Below, one piece after another: positions 1 through 6,850 of a DNA stretch of 11,596 nucleotides. Position 1 is the first letter of the stretch, and every line of letters starts with the position of its first letter. The translations under genes and the position numbers were made by a program. The stretch comes from Firmicutes bacterium CAG:170 (GTDB lineage: Bacteria > Bacillota > Clostridia > Oscillospirales > Oscillospiraceae): contig FR887206.1 of NCBI GenBank assembly GCA_000436735.1, forward strand, positions 1 to 11,596, in the 5' to 3' direction. The notes under the pieces were generated by a model. It searched no databases. It was not told where the DNA came from and saw nothing but the letters and a program-made list of their open reading frames with translations.

Positions 1-1
1 G

Positions 2-262
2 CTGGACGCACTGCTGCTTTCCATGTCGCGGCTGGATGATTCCACGCTCTGGCACCGGGGTGGTTCGGAGGGCGCACAGCTTGTGCGCAGCCGCGCGGCG
101 GATATCCTCGCTGCGCCTGCATCGGAACGGGAGGCGCGGACACGCCGGCTGGACGCGGAGCTGATCGAGCGGAATCTCAGTCCCGGCGGCAGTGCAGATC
201 TTCTGGCGATGGCCTTCTTTCTGGAAAAGGCGCTCCCGCTGCTCGGACAGGAGGAAGCGTAA
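2..262 (+). CDS. citG: Triphosphoribosyl-dephospho-CoA synthase, C-terminal part (5' end outside window)
   Basis: CitG-family enzymes join dephospho-CoA to ATP-derived triphosphoribose to make the precursor of the citrate lyase (or malonate decarboxylase) prosthetic group. Only about 86 C-terminal residues are in the window, reading in from the left edge. The visible pattern is typical of the family's end: a leucine-rich helix, then D-D-S-T-L-W-H-R-G-G, and near the end N-L-S-P-G-G-S-A-D-L-L-A followed by a hydrophobic helix. The N-terminal catalytic part cannot be judged. It could be a stand-alone CitG, the CitG half of a CitX-CitG fusion, or an MdcB-type homologue, because these share this C-terminus. 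It converges with the asparaginase gene and is followed by a strong stem-loop. Confidence 0.82.
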   Translation: MDALLLSMSRLDDSTLWHRGGSEGAQLVRSRAADILAAPASEREARTRRLDAELIERNLSPGGSADLLAMAFFLEKALPLLGQEEA

Positions 263-312
263 GCTTCGTGACCGGAAAAGCGGAGCATATGACTTTATTG
301 AATCAAAACAAA

Positions 313-353
313 CAGCTCCTGACCGTACCAAAACCCGGTCAGGAGCTGGTTTT
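313..353. terminator. Bidirectional intrinsic terminator between convergent citG and asparaginase genes
   Basis: A perfect 13-bp stem (313-325 with 336-348) encloses a 10-nt loop. On the plus strand it is followed by GTTTTC (348-353). On the minus strand it is followed by the T-rich complement of the A-rich stretch at about 302-312. It therefore can stop transcripts from both sides, as expected between two genes that face each other. Confidence 0.85.
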
Positions 354-393
354 CTGTGCATTTGCGGCAGACAGGTACACTGCGCCTGCCTTA

Positions 394-1398
394 TCAGCGG
401 TGGACGTAGTGCAGGATATCGTTTGCGACCGGCGTATAAAACAGACGGTTGATCTGCTCCGGGTCGCGGGTCTGACCGAGGATCCACATGAGCTTTCCGC
501 AGATGGCCTCGGTGGTCATGTCGAAGGCCTCCAGAATCTGCGGCGTATGCCGGATCTCATAGCCGACCTGATACACGCCGACGTCGCTGCCCTCGTTCTG
601 CACCTGTGTGGTCAGGACGATGGTTTTCCCGGCCTCGATGCCCTTCTGGAGCGTGTCCAGAAAGCCGCTTCCGGGATAGCTGGGGATGCCGCCGACGCCG
701 AAGCTCTCAAGGATCAGCGCGTCGTTCTCCTGTAACATATAGGCCGCAAGGCTGGACGGCACGCCGGGAATCAACTTCAGAAGCGCGACTTTGCCGTCGA
801 GCCGGTCGGAGAATACCGGCGCGTCGAGATAGGCGTTCTCGATATATTGCAGGAGACTGCCGTCCTGAAGCACCGCAAGATACGGGTAATTGATGCTGGA
901 AAACGCCTCGTAGCTCTTTGAGCGCGTCTTGCAGGCGCGGGTGCCCTGAATGACCTTGCCGTTGAACACGATCATGACGCCGTGCAGGCGGTCAGACGCG
1001 GCGCAGAGGAATGCGTCGGTGAGGTTGATCTTGGAGTCGGTGGAATCGAAGCTGATCGGCTTCTGCGCGCCGGTCAGGATAATGGGCTTTTTCGCGCCCT
1101 GGATCAGATAGGAGAGGGCGGCGGCGGTATAGGCCATGGTGTCCGTGCCGTGGCTGACGACGAAGCCGTCGTAGCGATCGTAGTTCTCCTGAATGGCCTT
1201 TGCAAGCGCGACCCAGTTCTCCGGCCGGATGTTGGTGGAGTCCAGACTGAACAGCTGGATGCAGTCCACGCGGCAGAATTCCGATACCTTCGGCACAAAG
1301 CAGAGCAGCTGCTCGGATGTGAGCGCGGGCCGGAGGCCGTCCTGCCCGATCTGGGAGGCGATGGTGCCGCCGGTGCCGATCATTAAAATGTGTTTCAT
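394..1398 (-). CDS. ansA: Type I (cytoplasmic) L-asparaginase
   Basis: This gene hydrolyses asparagine to aspartate and ammonia. The 334-residue product has the usual length for type I enzymes and no signal peptide, so it should be cytoplasmic. The first catalytic motif is G8-T-G-G-T12-I-A with nucleophile Thr12. A substrate-binding D53-S54 lies in S-L-D-S-T-N. The second motif, H83-G-T-D-T-M-A-Y, holds the Thr85-Asp86 pair, and the catalytic lysine is K157 in the C-K-T segment. The start has a GGAGGT site (1404-1409 on the minus strand) 5 bases upstream. It lies 107 bp downstream of the GDH gene on the same strand behind a stem-loop, and I see no convincing promoter of its own, so read-through from gdhA is plausible. 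The ansA name follows E. coli usage; the family is secure but asparagine over glutamine preference is assumed. Confidence 0.9.
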   Translation of the reverse strand: MKHILMIGTGGTIASQIGQDGLRPALTSEQLLCFVPKVSEFCRVDCIQLFSLDSTNIRPENWVALAKAIQENYDRYDGFVVSHGTDTMAYTAAALSYLIQGAKKPIILTGAQKPISFDSTDSKINLTDAFLCAASDRLHGVMIVFNGKVIQGTRACKTRSKSYEAFSSINYPYLAVLQDGSLLQYIENAYLDAPVFSDRLDGKVALLKLIPGVPSSLAAYMLQENDALILESFGVGGIPSYPGSGFLDTLQKGIEAGKTIVLTTQVQNEGSDVGVYQVGYEIRHTPQILEAFDMTTEAICGKLMWILGQTRDPEQINRLFYTPVANDILHYVHR

Positions 1399-1458
1399 GC
1401 GTGACCTCCGCAGGTGGATAGAATGCCCGTTCGCTGCGCGGACGGTGATTCAACATAG

Positions 1459-1486
1459 AAGGCCCGCCCGGAATCGGGCGGGCCTT
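1459..1486 (-). terminator. Stem-loop downstream of glutamate dehydrogenase (terminator or attenuator)
   Basis: A perfect 12-bp GC-rich stem (1459-1470 with 1475-1486) encloses a 4-nt loop, 20 bp after the GDH stop codon. The minus-strand tail is poor in U (TTCTATGTT), so termination may be partial. That would let some transcription continue into the asparaginase gene, which lacks a visible promoter. Confidence 0.7.
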
Positions 1487-1505
1487 TGCATGACAAAAGC
1501 TCGGA

Positions 1506-2855
1506 TCAGAACACGCCCTGCTCGTACATGGCCTCTGCGACCTTCTTGAAGCCGGCGATGTTGGCGCCTGCGACCAGATCGTAGCCCAGACCGTACTCCG
1601 CAGCGGCCTCAGCGGAGACCTTGTGGATGTTCTTCATCATCTTGTGCAGCTGTGCATCGACTTCCTCAGCCGTCCAGACAAGACGCTCGGAGTTCTGGCT
1701 CATTTCGAGACCGGAGACGCCGACGCCGCCCGCGTTGACAGCCTTGGACGGAGCGACGATCATGTGCTTCTGCTCACGCAGATAGTTCAGAGCGTCGTTC
1801 GTGGTCGGCATATTGGCGACCTCGATGTAATACTTGACGCCAGAAGCCGCGATCTTCTCTGCGGACTCCATGCGGACGTCGTTCTGAGTAGCGGCGGGCA
1901 TATAGACGTCAACGTCCTTCACGCCCCAGCACTTTGCGCCCGGAACGAATTCCACGCCGTATTTGTCGGCATAGGGCTTGCAGTGCATCGGGTCCTTGGC
2001 GCGCATCTCGAGGATGTAGTCGAGCTTTTCGCCGGTGACGCCGTCCGGATCATGGATGTAGCCGTCGGGGCCGGCAAAGTAGGTGACCTTTGCGCCCAGC
2101 TCGGCAGCCTTCTTCATGATGCCCCAGCCGACGTTGCCGTAGCCGGAGATGGCGATGCGCTTGCCCTCAATGGTGTCGTTCTCGTGCTTCAGAACTTCCT
2201 GGAGATAGTACACAGCGCCGTAGCCGGTCGCTTCCGGACGGATCAGGGAGCCGCCGTAGCTCATGCCCTTGCCGGTGAGAACGCCGTTCTCCCAGACGCC
2301 CTTCAGACGGCGGTACTGGCCGTACAGGTAGCCGATCTCACGGCCGCCGACGCCCATATCGCCTGCGGGAACGTCGATGTCCGGCCCGATGTAGCGGTAC
2401 AGAGCCGTCATGAAGCTCTGGCAGAAGCGCATGACCTCGGCGGCGGACTTGCCGGCGGGATCGAAGTCGGAGCCGCCCTTGGCGCCGCCCATGGGCAGGC
2501 CGGTCAGGCTGTTCTTGAAGGTCTGCTCAAAGCCGAGGAACTTGATGATGCCCTCATAGACGTTCTTCTGGAAGCGGATGCCGCCCTTGTAGGGGCCGAT
2601 CGCGCCGTTGAACTGGCAGCGCCAGCCGCGGTTGGTATGATAGTTGCCGTTGTCGTCCATCCAGCAGACGCGGAACGTGAACATTCTTTCCGGCTCGACC
2701 ATGCGCTTCAGCAGATCGACCTTCTCGTATTCGGGATGCGCGTCCATGATGGGAGAGATGGAAGAGAGCACTTCCTCGACGGTCTGAACGAATTCAGGCT
2801 CGTTGGCGTGTGCAGTCTTGACATAATCGATGACACTTGCAACATAAGCATTCAT
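1506..2855 (-). CDS. gdhA: Hexameric glutamate dehydrogenase, clostridial NAD-like type
   Basis: The enzyme interconverts 2-oxoglutarate plus ammonia with glutamate. At 449 residues it matches small hexameric GDHs. The N-terminal substrate domain has G-P-Y-K90-G-G, K114, and the catalytic lysine K126 in P-M-G-G-A-K-G-G, with D166 in P-A-G-D-M-G-V-G. The nucleotide domain begins near residue 231, with fingerprint G238-Y-G-N-V-G243. The second-strand segment reads A-G-P-D-G-Y-I (261-267), as in the NAD-dependent Clostridium symbiosum enzyme. NADP enzymes such as E. coli GdhA have a serine-rich S-D-S there. Overall resemblance to the C. symbiosum protein, recalled from memory, is strong along the whole length. 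NAD use is therefore an inference, and the catalytic direction in the cell is unknown. AGGAGGA (2866-2872) lies 10 bases before the ATG. Confidence 0.95.
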   Translation of the reverse strand: MNAYVASVIDYVKTAHANEPEFVQTVEEVLSSISPIMDAHPEYEKVDLLKRMVEPERMFTFRVCWMDDNGNYHTNRGWRCQFNGAIGPYKGGIRFQKNVYEGIIKFLGFEQTFKNSLTGLPMGGAKGGSDFDPAGKSAAEVMRFCQSFMTALYRYIGPDIDVPAGDMGVGGREIGYLYGQYRRLKGVWENGVLTGKGMSYGGSLIRPEATGYGAVYYLQEVLKHENDTIEGKRIAISGYGNVGWGIMKKAAELGAKVTYFAGPDGYIHDPDGVTGEKLDYILEMRAKDPMHCKPYADKYGVEFVPGAKCWGVKDVDVYMPAATQNDVRMESAEKIAASGVKYYIEVANMPTTNDALNYLREQKHMIVAPSKAVNAGGVGVSGLEMSQNSERLVWTAEEVDAQLHKMMKNIHKVSAEAAAEYGLGYDLVAGANIAGFKKVAEAMYEQGVF

Positions 2856-2919
2856 GATGATCTTATCCTCCTAAAATATAATCTGCGGATTTATGGATTT
2901 TCTACAGATTGCTATGTAT

Positions 2920-2948
2920 ATCATAACGCTTTTTTAGGCGAAATACAA
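2920..2948 (-). promoter_or_regulatory. Candidate sigma-A promoter for the glutamate dehydrogenase gene
   Basis: On the minus strand TTGTAT (2943-2948) is separated by exactly 17 bp from TATGAT (2920-2925), inside the AT-rich gap between serA and gdhA. The -10 matches 5 of 6 consensus bases, but the -35 matches only 3 of 6. It would give a leader of about 60 nt. That leader contains a short inverted repeat (2880-2885 with 2905-2910). Confidence 0.45.
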
Positions 2949-2976
2949 CAGCAGTGTGCGCGGGCAGTGTACAAAA

Positions 2977-3888
2977 TCAGACCTTAAAATTGGTAATAAT
3001 GTCTACGATCTCCGCGCCGATGCGCTTCTGGGCCTCGACGGTGGCAGCGCCGATGTGCGGCGTGCAGGAGACCATCGGATGGCTGTACAGAGCGGAGTTG
3101 GAGGCGGGCTCGTCGGCGTAGACGTCGAGACCGGCGGCGCGGACCTTGCCGGATTCGAGCGCGGCCAGAAGTGCGGCCTCGTCCACGTTGGTGCCGCGGG
3201 AGGTGTTGATGATGCAGACGCCATCCTTCATCTTTTCGATGCGCTCTGCGTTGATGAGCGCGCCGCCGTCAACGGCCGGAGCGTGGACGGAGATGAAATC
3301 GGACTTGGCAAGCAGCTCGTCCATCTCAACGTAGGGGATGCCCAGCTGCTCCTCGATGCCGGGGATGTGGTAGATATCAAAGGCGATGACGTTCATGCCG
3401 ATGGCCTTGGCCATGACGCCCAGATGCTGGCCGATGCGGCCGAAGCCGACGATGCCGAGCGTCTTGCCCTGAAGCTCGATGCCCTTGCCGTAGGCCTTCT
3501 TTTCCCACTTGCCCTCACGCATGGTGTGGCCCGCGATGGAAAGATAACGCGCGCAGGAGAACATGTGGCCCATGGCCAGCTCCGCGACGGACTGGGAGGA
3601 AGCCTTCGGGGTGTTCTTGACGGTGATGCCATTGGCCTCGGCGTACTTGACATCGATGTTGTCCACGCCGACGCCGCCGCGGATGATGAGCTTGAGCTTG
3701 CCGCCCTTGGCCTCGTCGATGTGGTTGGCGCGAACCTTGGTCTTGGAGCGGACGACGACTGCGTCGAACTCGCGCAGGGCTGCGCCCAGCTCTTCGGGAG
3801 CATAGAACTGCTCAACGACCTCATGGCCTGCTTCACGCAGCTGCGCCATGGCCTGCTTGTCCATACCGTCGGTAACGAGAATACGCAT
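2977..3888 (-). CDS. serA: D-3-phosphoglycerate dehydrogenase, short form without ACT domain
   Basis: This catalyses the first step of phosphorylated serine synthesis, oxidising 3-phosphoglycerate to 3-phosphohydroxypyruvate with NAD. It is a 2-hydroxyacid dehydrogenase of 303 residues. R70-G-G-V-G-V-D-N-I-D belongs to the substrate region. The NAD fingerprint is G148-F-G-R-I-G153, with D171 ending the second strand, which favours NAD over NADP. The catalytic set is R231 (S-R-G), E260 (A-D-E-P) and H278 (T-P-H-I-G). It stops right after the catalytic domain, with no ACT or intervening domain, so serine feedback of the usual kind is not expected. AAGGAGA (3896-3902) lies 7 bases before the ATG. 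It is downstream of serC on the same strand with a 74-bp gap. A related 2-hydroxyacid dehydrogenase is the alternative, but the serC neighbour argues for SerA. Confidence 0.92.
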   Translation of the reverse strand: MRILVTDGMDKQAMAQLREAGHEVVEQFYAPEELGAALREFDAVVVRSKTKVRANHIDEAKGGKLKLIIRGGVGVDNIDVKYAEANGITVKNTPKASSQSVAELAMGHMFSCARYLSIAGHTMREGKWEKKAYGKGIELQGKTLGIVGFGRIGQHLGVMAKAIGMNVIAFDIYHIPGIEEQLGIPYVEMDELLAKSDFISVHAPAVDGGALINAERIEKMKDGVCIINTSRGTNVDEAALLAALESGKVRAAGLDVYADEPASNSALYSHPMVSCTPHIGAATVEAQKRIGAEIVDIITNFKV

Positions 3889-3923
3889 GATAAAATCTCC
3901 TTATTTTGAATTTTTGTGAAAGC

Positions 3924-3954
3924 TACGGCGCGGAAAAGGGTATTCCGCGCCGTA
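3924..3954 (-). repeat. Perfect stem-loop in the serC-serA intergenic gap
   Basis: A 12-bp perfect inverted repeat (3924-3935 with 3943-3954) has a 7-nt loop. It lies between the serC stop and the serA ribosome site. No real U tract follows on the minus strand (GCTTTCACAAAAATTC), so complete termination is doubtful. It may lower serA expression relative to serC or protect the serC 3' end. Confidence 0.7.
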
Positions 3955-3962
3955 TGAACAAA

Positions 3963-5051
3963 TTATTTGCCGTAGTTTTCTTCGAAATTCTTCAGGAATG
4001 CGACCAGCGCCTCAACGCCCTCCTTGGGCATGGCGTTGTAGATGGAGGCGCGCAGGCCGCCGACGGACTTGTGGCCCTTGAGGTTGTCAAAGCCCGCAGC
4101 CTTGGTGGCGGCGACGACCTCGGCGTCCAGCTCCTTGGACTCGGTGACGAACGGAACGTTCATGAGCGAGCGGACCTGCGGCTCAACGGTGCCGTTGAAC
4201 ATCCTGGAGCTGTCGAGGAAGTCATACAGGACTTTGGCCTTGTCAAGATTGCGCTTGTGCATCTCTTCCAGACCGCCGATGCTCTTGAGGTACTTGAAGA
4301 CCTTGCCGCAGCAGTAGATGGCCCAGCAGTTCGGGGTATTGTACATGGAGCCTGCGTCGGCATGGGTCTTGTACTGCATATAGATGGGCAGCTCGGTCAG
4401 ATCGTCGCGGATGAGATCCTCGCGGATGATGACGACGACCATGCCGGCCGGACCGACGTTCTTCTGCACGCCCGCGTAGATCATGCCATAGTCGGAGACG
4501 TTGCAGGGCTGGGAGAGGAACATGGAGGACTGGTCGGAGACGAGGGTGTGGCCCTTGGTGTTGGGCAGCTTCTGCCAGGTGACGCCGTGGATGGTCTCGT
4601 TCTCGCAGATATAGACGTAGTCGGTATCCTCGGGAATGTCCAGATCGGAGCAATCGGGGATATAGGTGAAGTTCTTATCCTTGGAGGAGGCGGCGACGAC
4701 GACCTCGCCGACCTTTTTCGCCTCGGCAATGGCCTTCTTGGACCATGCGCCGGTCTCGATGTAGACGGCCTTGCCGTTCTTCATCAGATTCATCGGGATC
4801 ATGGAGAACTGGAGCGTAGCGCCGCCCTGAATGAACAGGACCTTGTAGTTGTCGGGAATGCCCATCAGATCGCGGAGATCCTGCTCGGCCTCGTCGATGA
4901 TCTGCTGGAAAACCTTGGAGCGGTGGGACATCTCCATGACGCACATGCCGCTTCCGCGGTAGTTCATCATTTCATCCCGGATCTCCTCGAGAACAGGCTC
5001 CGGCATCATTGCGGGGCCGGCGGAGAAGTTGAAGGTACGACCGTATTTCAT
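3963..5051 (-). CDS. serC: Phosphoserine aminotransferase
   Basis: SerC moves the amino group of glutamate to 3-phosphohydroxypyruvate, giving phosphoserine and 2-oxoglutarate; it needs PLP. From the chosen start the protein has 362 residues, the family norm. It opens with N-F-S-A-G-P-A, the classic SerC N-terminus. G76-G-A-T and W103 contribute to the phosphate and ring pocket, D173 contacts the PLP nitrogen, and K197 in G-V-Q-K-N-V-G is the Schiff-base lysine. An ATG seven codons upstream (5072) is open, but AGGAGG lies between the two ATGs, 8 bases before 5051, so the shorter form is preferred. A promoter is visible about 55 bp upstream. serA follows, which fits a serC-serA operon. The phosphoserine phosphatase gene is not in this window. 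Confidence 0.95.
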   Translation of the reverse strand: MKYGRTFNFSAGPAMMPEPVLEEIRDEMMNYRGSGMCVMEMSHRSKVFQQIIDEAEQDLRDLMGIPDNYKVLFIQGGATLQFSMIPMNLMKNGKAVYIETGAWSKKAIAEAKKVGEVVVAASSKDKNFTYIPDCSDLDIPEDTDYVYICENETIHGVTWQKLPNTKGHTLVSDQSSMFLSQPCNVSDYGMIYAGVQKNVGPAGMVVVIIREDLIRDDLTELPIYMQYKTHADAGSMYNTPNCWAIYCCGKVFKYLKSIGGLEEMHKRNLDKAKVLYDFLDSSRMFNGTVEPQVRSLMNVPFVTESKELDAEVVAATKAAGFDNLKGHKSVGGLRASIYNAMPKEGVEALVAFLKNFEENYGK

Positions 5052-5059
5052 AATGCTTG

Positions 5060-5065
5060 CCTCCT
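5060..5065 (-). promoter_or_regulatory. Ribosome binding site that fixes the serC start
   Basis: AGGAGG on the minus strand lies 8 bases before the ATG at 5051 and inside the seven-codon extension that would come from the upstream ATG at 5072. It rules in favour of the shorter protein, whose N-terminus also agrees with the SerC family. Confidence 0.85.
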
Positions 5066-5106
5066 GAATCATTGTTCATAGCATAAGTGCCTTGGGGTCT
5101 ATCGTC

Positions 5107-5135
5107 AGTATATACCTTTGTTACGAAAGAATCAA
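5107..5135 (-). promoter_or_regulatory. Sigma-A-type promoter of the serC-serA operon
   Basis: On the minus strand TTGATT (5130-5135) and TATACT (5107-5112) are 17 bp apart. They match 4 of 6 and 5 of 6 consensus bases. A/T-rich tracts just upstream (about 5143-5185) could act as an UP element. The predicted leader is only about 50 nt, leaving little room for a riboswitch or T-box. Confidence 0.7.
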
Positions 5136-5196
5136 CCGGTTTCTAAAAATTTTTTTGCAAAACTAACAAACTTTTAGAATTTAGCGTGATGCAATG

Positions 5197-5227
5197 AAAA
5201 ATGCGCAGAGGGAAGCCCCTCTGCGCA
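5197..5227 (-). terminator. Intrinsic terminator of spoIIID
   Basis: A perfect 11-bp stem (5202-5212 with 5217-5227) with a 4-nt loop is followed on the minus strand by TTTTTC (5201 down to 5196). It lies 16 bp after the spoIIID stop and separates it from the serC promoter. Confidence 0.88.
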
Positions 5228-5243
5228 CGTCTCCGGGCGGCAG

Positions 5244-5507
5244 TCAGACGGCGCCGCCGGTCTCGCCCTTGTATTTGCGGCGCGTTGCAAGCCCGCCGCG
5301 GATGTGGCGCTCGGCCTTGTTTTCCGCAAGGATCGCCTGAACCTGTATGTACAGGGAACGGTTGCATGTCTCCAGCCGTTCCGAGAGATCCTTGTGTACG
5401 GTGGATTTTGAGATCCCGAAGTGTTTGGCGGCGGCACGGATGGTCGTGCGGCTTTCAATAAGGTACACAGCAAGCTGTTGGGCTCTGGCTTCCAAATCCT
5501 CTCTCAT
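5244..5507 (-). CDS. spoIIID: Stage III sporulation transcriptional regulator SpoIIID
   Basis: SpoIIID is a small DNA-binding protein of the mother cell in sporulating Firmicutes. It activates or represses sigma-E-dependent genes and helps the switch to sigma-K. The 87-residue product is slightly shorter than the 93-residue B. subtilis protein. The helix-turn-helix spans about residues 21-42, with the recognition segment G-I-S-K-S-T-V-H-K-D-L and then S-E-R-L. The basic C-terminal part holds R-H-I-R-G-G and A-T-R-R-K-Y-K, as in the family. GGAGGT (5513-5518) lies 5 bases before the ATG. It is monocistronic between two terminators, beside metabolic genes; in B. subtilis spoIIID sits near mbl. 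The closely matching DNA-binding helix makes the assignment firm. Confidence 0.93.
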   Translation of the reverse strand: MREDLEARAQQLAVYLIESRTTIRAAAKHFGISKSTVHKDLSERLETCNRSLYIQVQAILAENKAERHIRGGLATRRKYKGETGGAV

Positions 5508-5573
5508 GTGGCACCTCCAAGCTGTGTATGCTGGTATAGACTATGAGAGAGAAGGCGGAAGTATGTGCTCCGG

Positions 5574-5593
5574 CCTGTCCGGAAACGGACAGG
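5574..5593. repeat. Small hairpin between the ackA terminator and spoIIID
   Basis: A perfect 8-bp stem (5574-5581 with 5586-5593) closes a loop that reads GAAA on the plus strand and TTTC on the minus strand. It sits right behind the U-rich tail of the ackA terminator. No U tract follows it on the minus strand. Its role is unknown; it could be a second barrier to read-through. Confidence 0.55.
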
Positions 5594-5595
5594 GA

Positions 5596-5633
5596 AAGTA
5601 AAATGCCCCGCGAACGCGATGCGTTCGCGGGGC
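5596..5633 (-). terminator. Intrinsic terminator of ackA
   Basis: A perfect 13-bp GC-rich stem (5605-5617 with 5621-5633) with a 3-nt loop is followed on the minus strand by ATTTTACTT. It begins 20 bp after the ackA stop codon and isolates spoIIID from ackA transcription. Confidence 0.88.
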
Positions 5634-5653
5634 CTGTTGGAAGCGAGAGAAAA

Positions 5654-6850
5654 TCAGCGGGTGAGCGCGGCGGTATCCTGCGCGATCATCAGCTCTTCGT
5701 TGGTCGGGATGACCCAGACGGTGACCTTGGAATCGGGTGTGGAGATCACGACCTCTTCGCCGCGGAGCTTGTTCTTCTCTGCGTCGAGCTTGACACCGAG
5801 GAATTCCAGACCGTCACAGATGGAAGCGCGCATGGAGGCGGAGTTTTCACCGACGCCTGCGGTGAACACGAGGCAGTCCACGCCGCCCAGAGCGGCTGCG
5901 TAAGCGCCGATGTACTTGCGGACTTCGTATGCAAACTTGTCGAGCGCAAGCTGCGCGGCCTCGTTGCCCTTTTCGGCTGCCGCGTCGAGATCACGGAAGT
6001 CGGAGGAAACGCCGTCGGACAGCGCCAGAACGCCGGATTTCTTGTTGAGCATGGTCAGGCAGTCGTCGGCGGACATGTTGTACTTGTTCATGATGAACTG
6101 TGCAACGCAGGTGTCGATGTCGCCTGCACGGGTGCCCATCGGGACGCCGGCCAGCGGGGACAGGCCCATGGAGGTATCCTGGCACTTGCCGTCCTTGACG
6201 GCGGAGAGAGACGAGCCGTTGCCGAGGTGGCAGACGATGACACGGTGCGCGTTCTCCACGCCACCCATCAGCTCGATGCAGCGCTTGGAAACGAAGCGGT
6301 GGGAGGTACCATGGAAGCCGTAGCGGCGCAGATGATCCTCGGTGTAGTACTTGGTGGGGATGGCATAGCGGTATGCCTTCGGAGGCATGGTCATATGGAA
6401 CGCGGTATCGAACACGGCGACCTGGGGCTTGCCCGGCATGGCCTTCTCACAGGCCTCGATGCCCATGAGGTTGGCGGGGTTGTGGAGCGGGCCGAGCGGG
6501 ATGCAGTCGCGAATGGCCTGCTTGCAGGCCTCGTCGATGATGCAGCTCTCAACGAACTTGTCGCCGCCGTGCAGAACGCGGTGACCGACTGCGTCGATCT
6601 CATCAACGGACTTGATGACGCCGTCGACCGGATCGACCAGAATGGCCATAACAGCCTCGATGGCTTCCTTATGGGTGGGCATCGGGATGTCCTTTTCGAC
6701 CTTCTTGCCGCTCGCAGGGACCTTGTGGGTCAGGCGGCCGTCCAGACCGATGCGCTCGCAAAGGCCCTTGGCGGTGACGTTGCCGGTGTCCGGATCCATA
6801 AGCTGGTACTTAAGGCTGGAGCTGCCCGCGTTGATAACCAGAATGTTCAT
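5654..6850 (-). CDS. ackA: Acetate kinase
   Basis: AckA transfers phosphate between acetyl phosphate and ADP. In fermenters it makes ATP and releases acetate; in reverse it activates acetate. The protein has 398 residues, as usual. It starts with the first phosphate motif N7-A-G-S-S-S. The known active-site residues fall at family positions: R91 (H-R-V-L-H-G-G), D148 (V-F-D-T-A-F-H), H180 (G-F-H-G-T-S-H) and R241 (M-G-T-R-A-G-D). H-L-G-N-G-S-S near 208-214 is the second phosphate motif, and the C-terminal T-N-E-E segment near 383-386 carries the metal-binding glutamate. AGGAG (6860-6864) is 9 bases before the ATG. No phosphotransacetylase gene is adjacent. It is divergent from tmcAL, whose enzyme uses acetate. 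Confidence 0.97.
   Translation of the reverse strand: MNILVINAGSSSLKYQLMDPDTGNVTAKGLCERIGLDGRLTHKVPASGKKVEKDIPMPTHKEAIEAVMAILVDPVDGVIKSVDEIDAVGHRVLHGGDKFVESCIIDEACKQAIRDCIPLGPLHNPANLMGIEACEKAMPGKPQVAVFDTAFHMTMPPKAYRYAIPTKYYTEDHLRRYGFHGTSHRFVSKRCIELMGGVENAHRVIVCHLGNGSSLSAVKDGKCQDTSMGLSPLAGVPMGTRAGDIDTCVAQFIMNKYNMSADDCLTMLNKKSGVLALSDGVSSDFRDLDAAAEKGNEAAQLALDKFAYEVRKYIGAYAAALGGVDCLVFTAGVGENSASMRASICDGLEFLGVKLDAEKNKLRGEEVVISTPDSKVTVWVIPTNEELMIAQDTAALTR

Noticed and set aside
5052..5243. T-box or riboswitch in the serC leader
   Set aside because: The predicted leader is about 50 nt with no specifier hairpin or T-box sequence; the rest of the gap is the serC promoter, A/T tracts and the spoIIID terminator.
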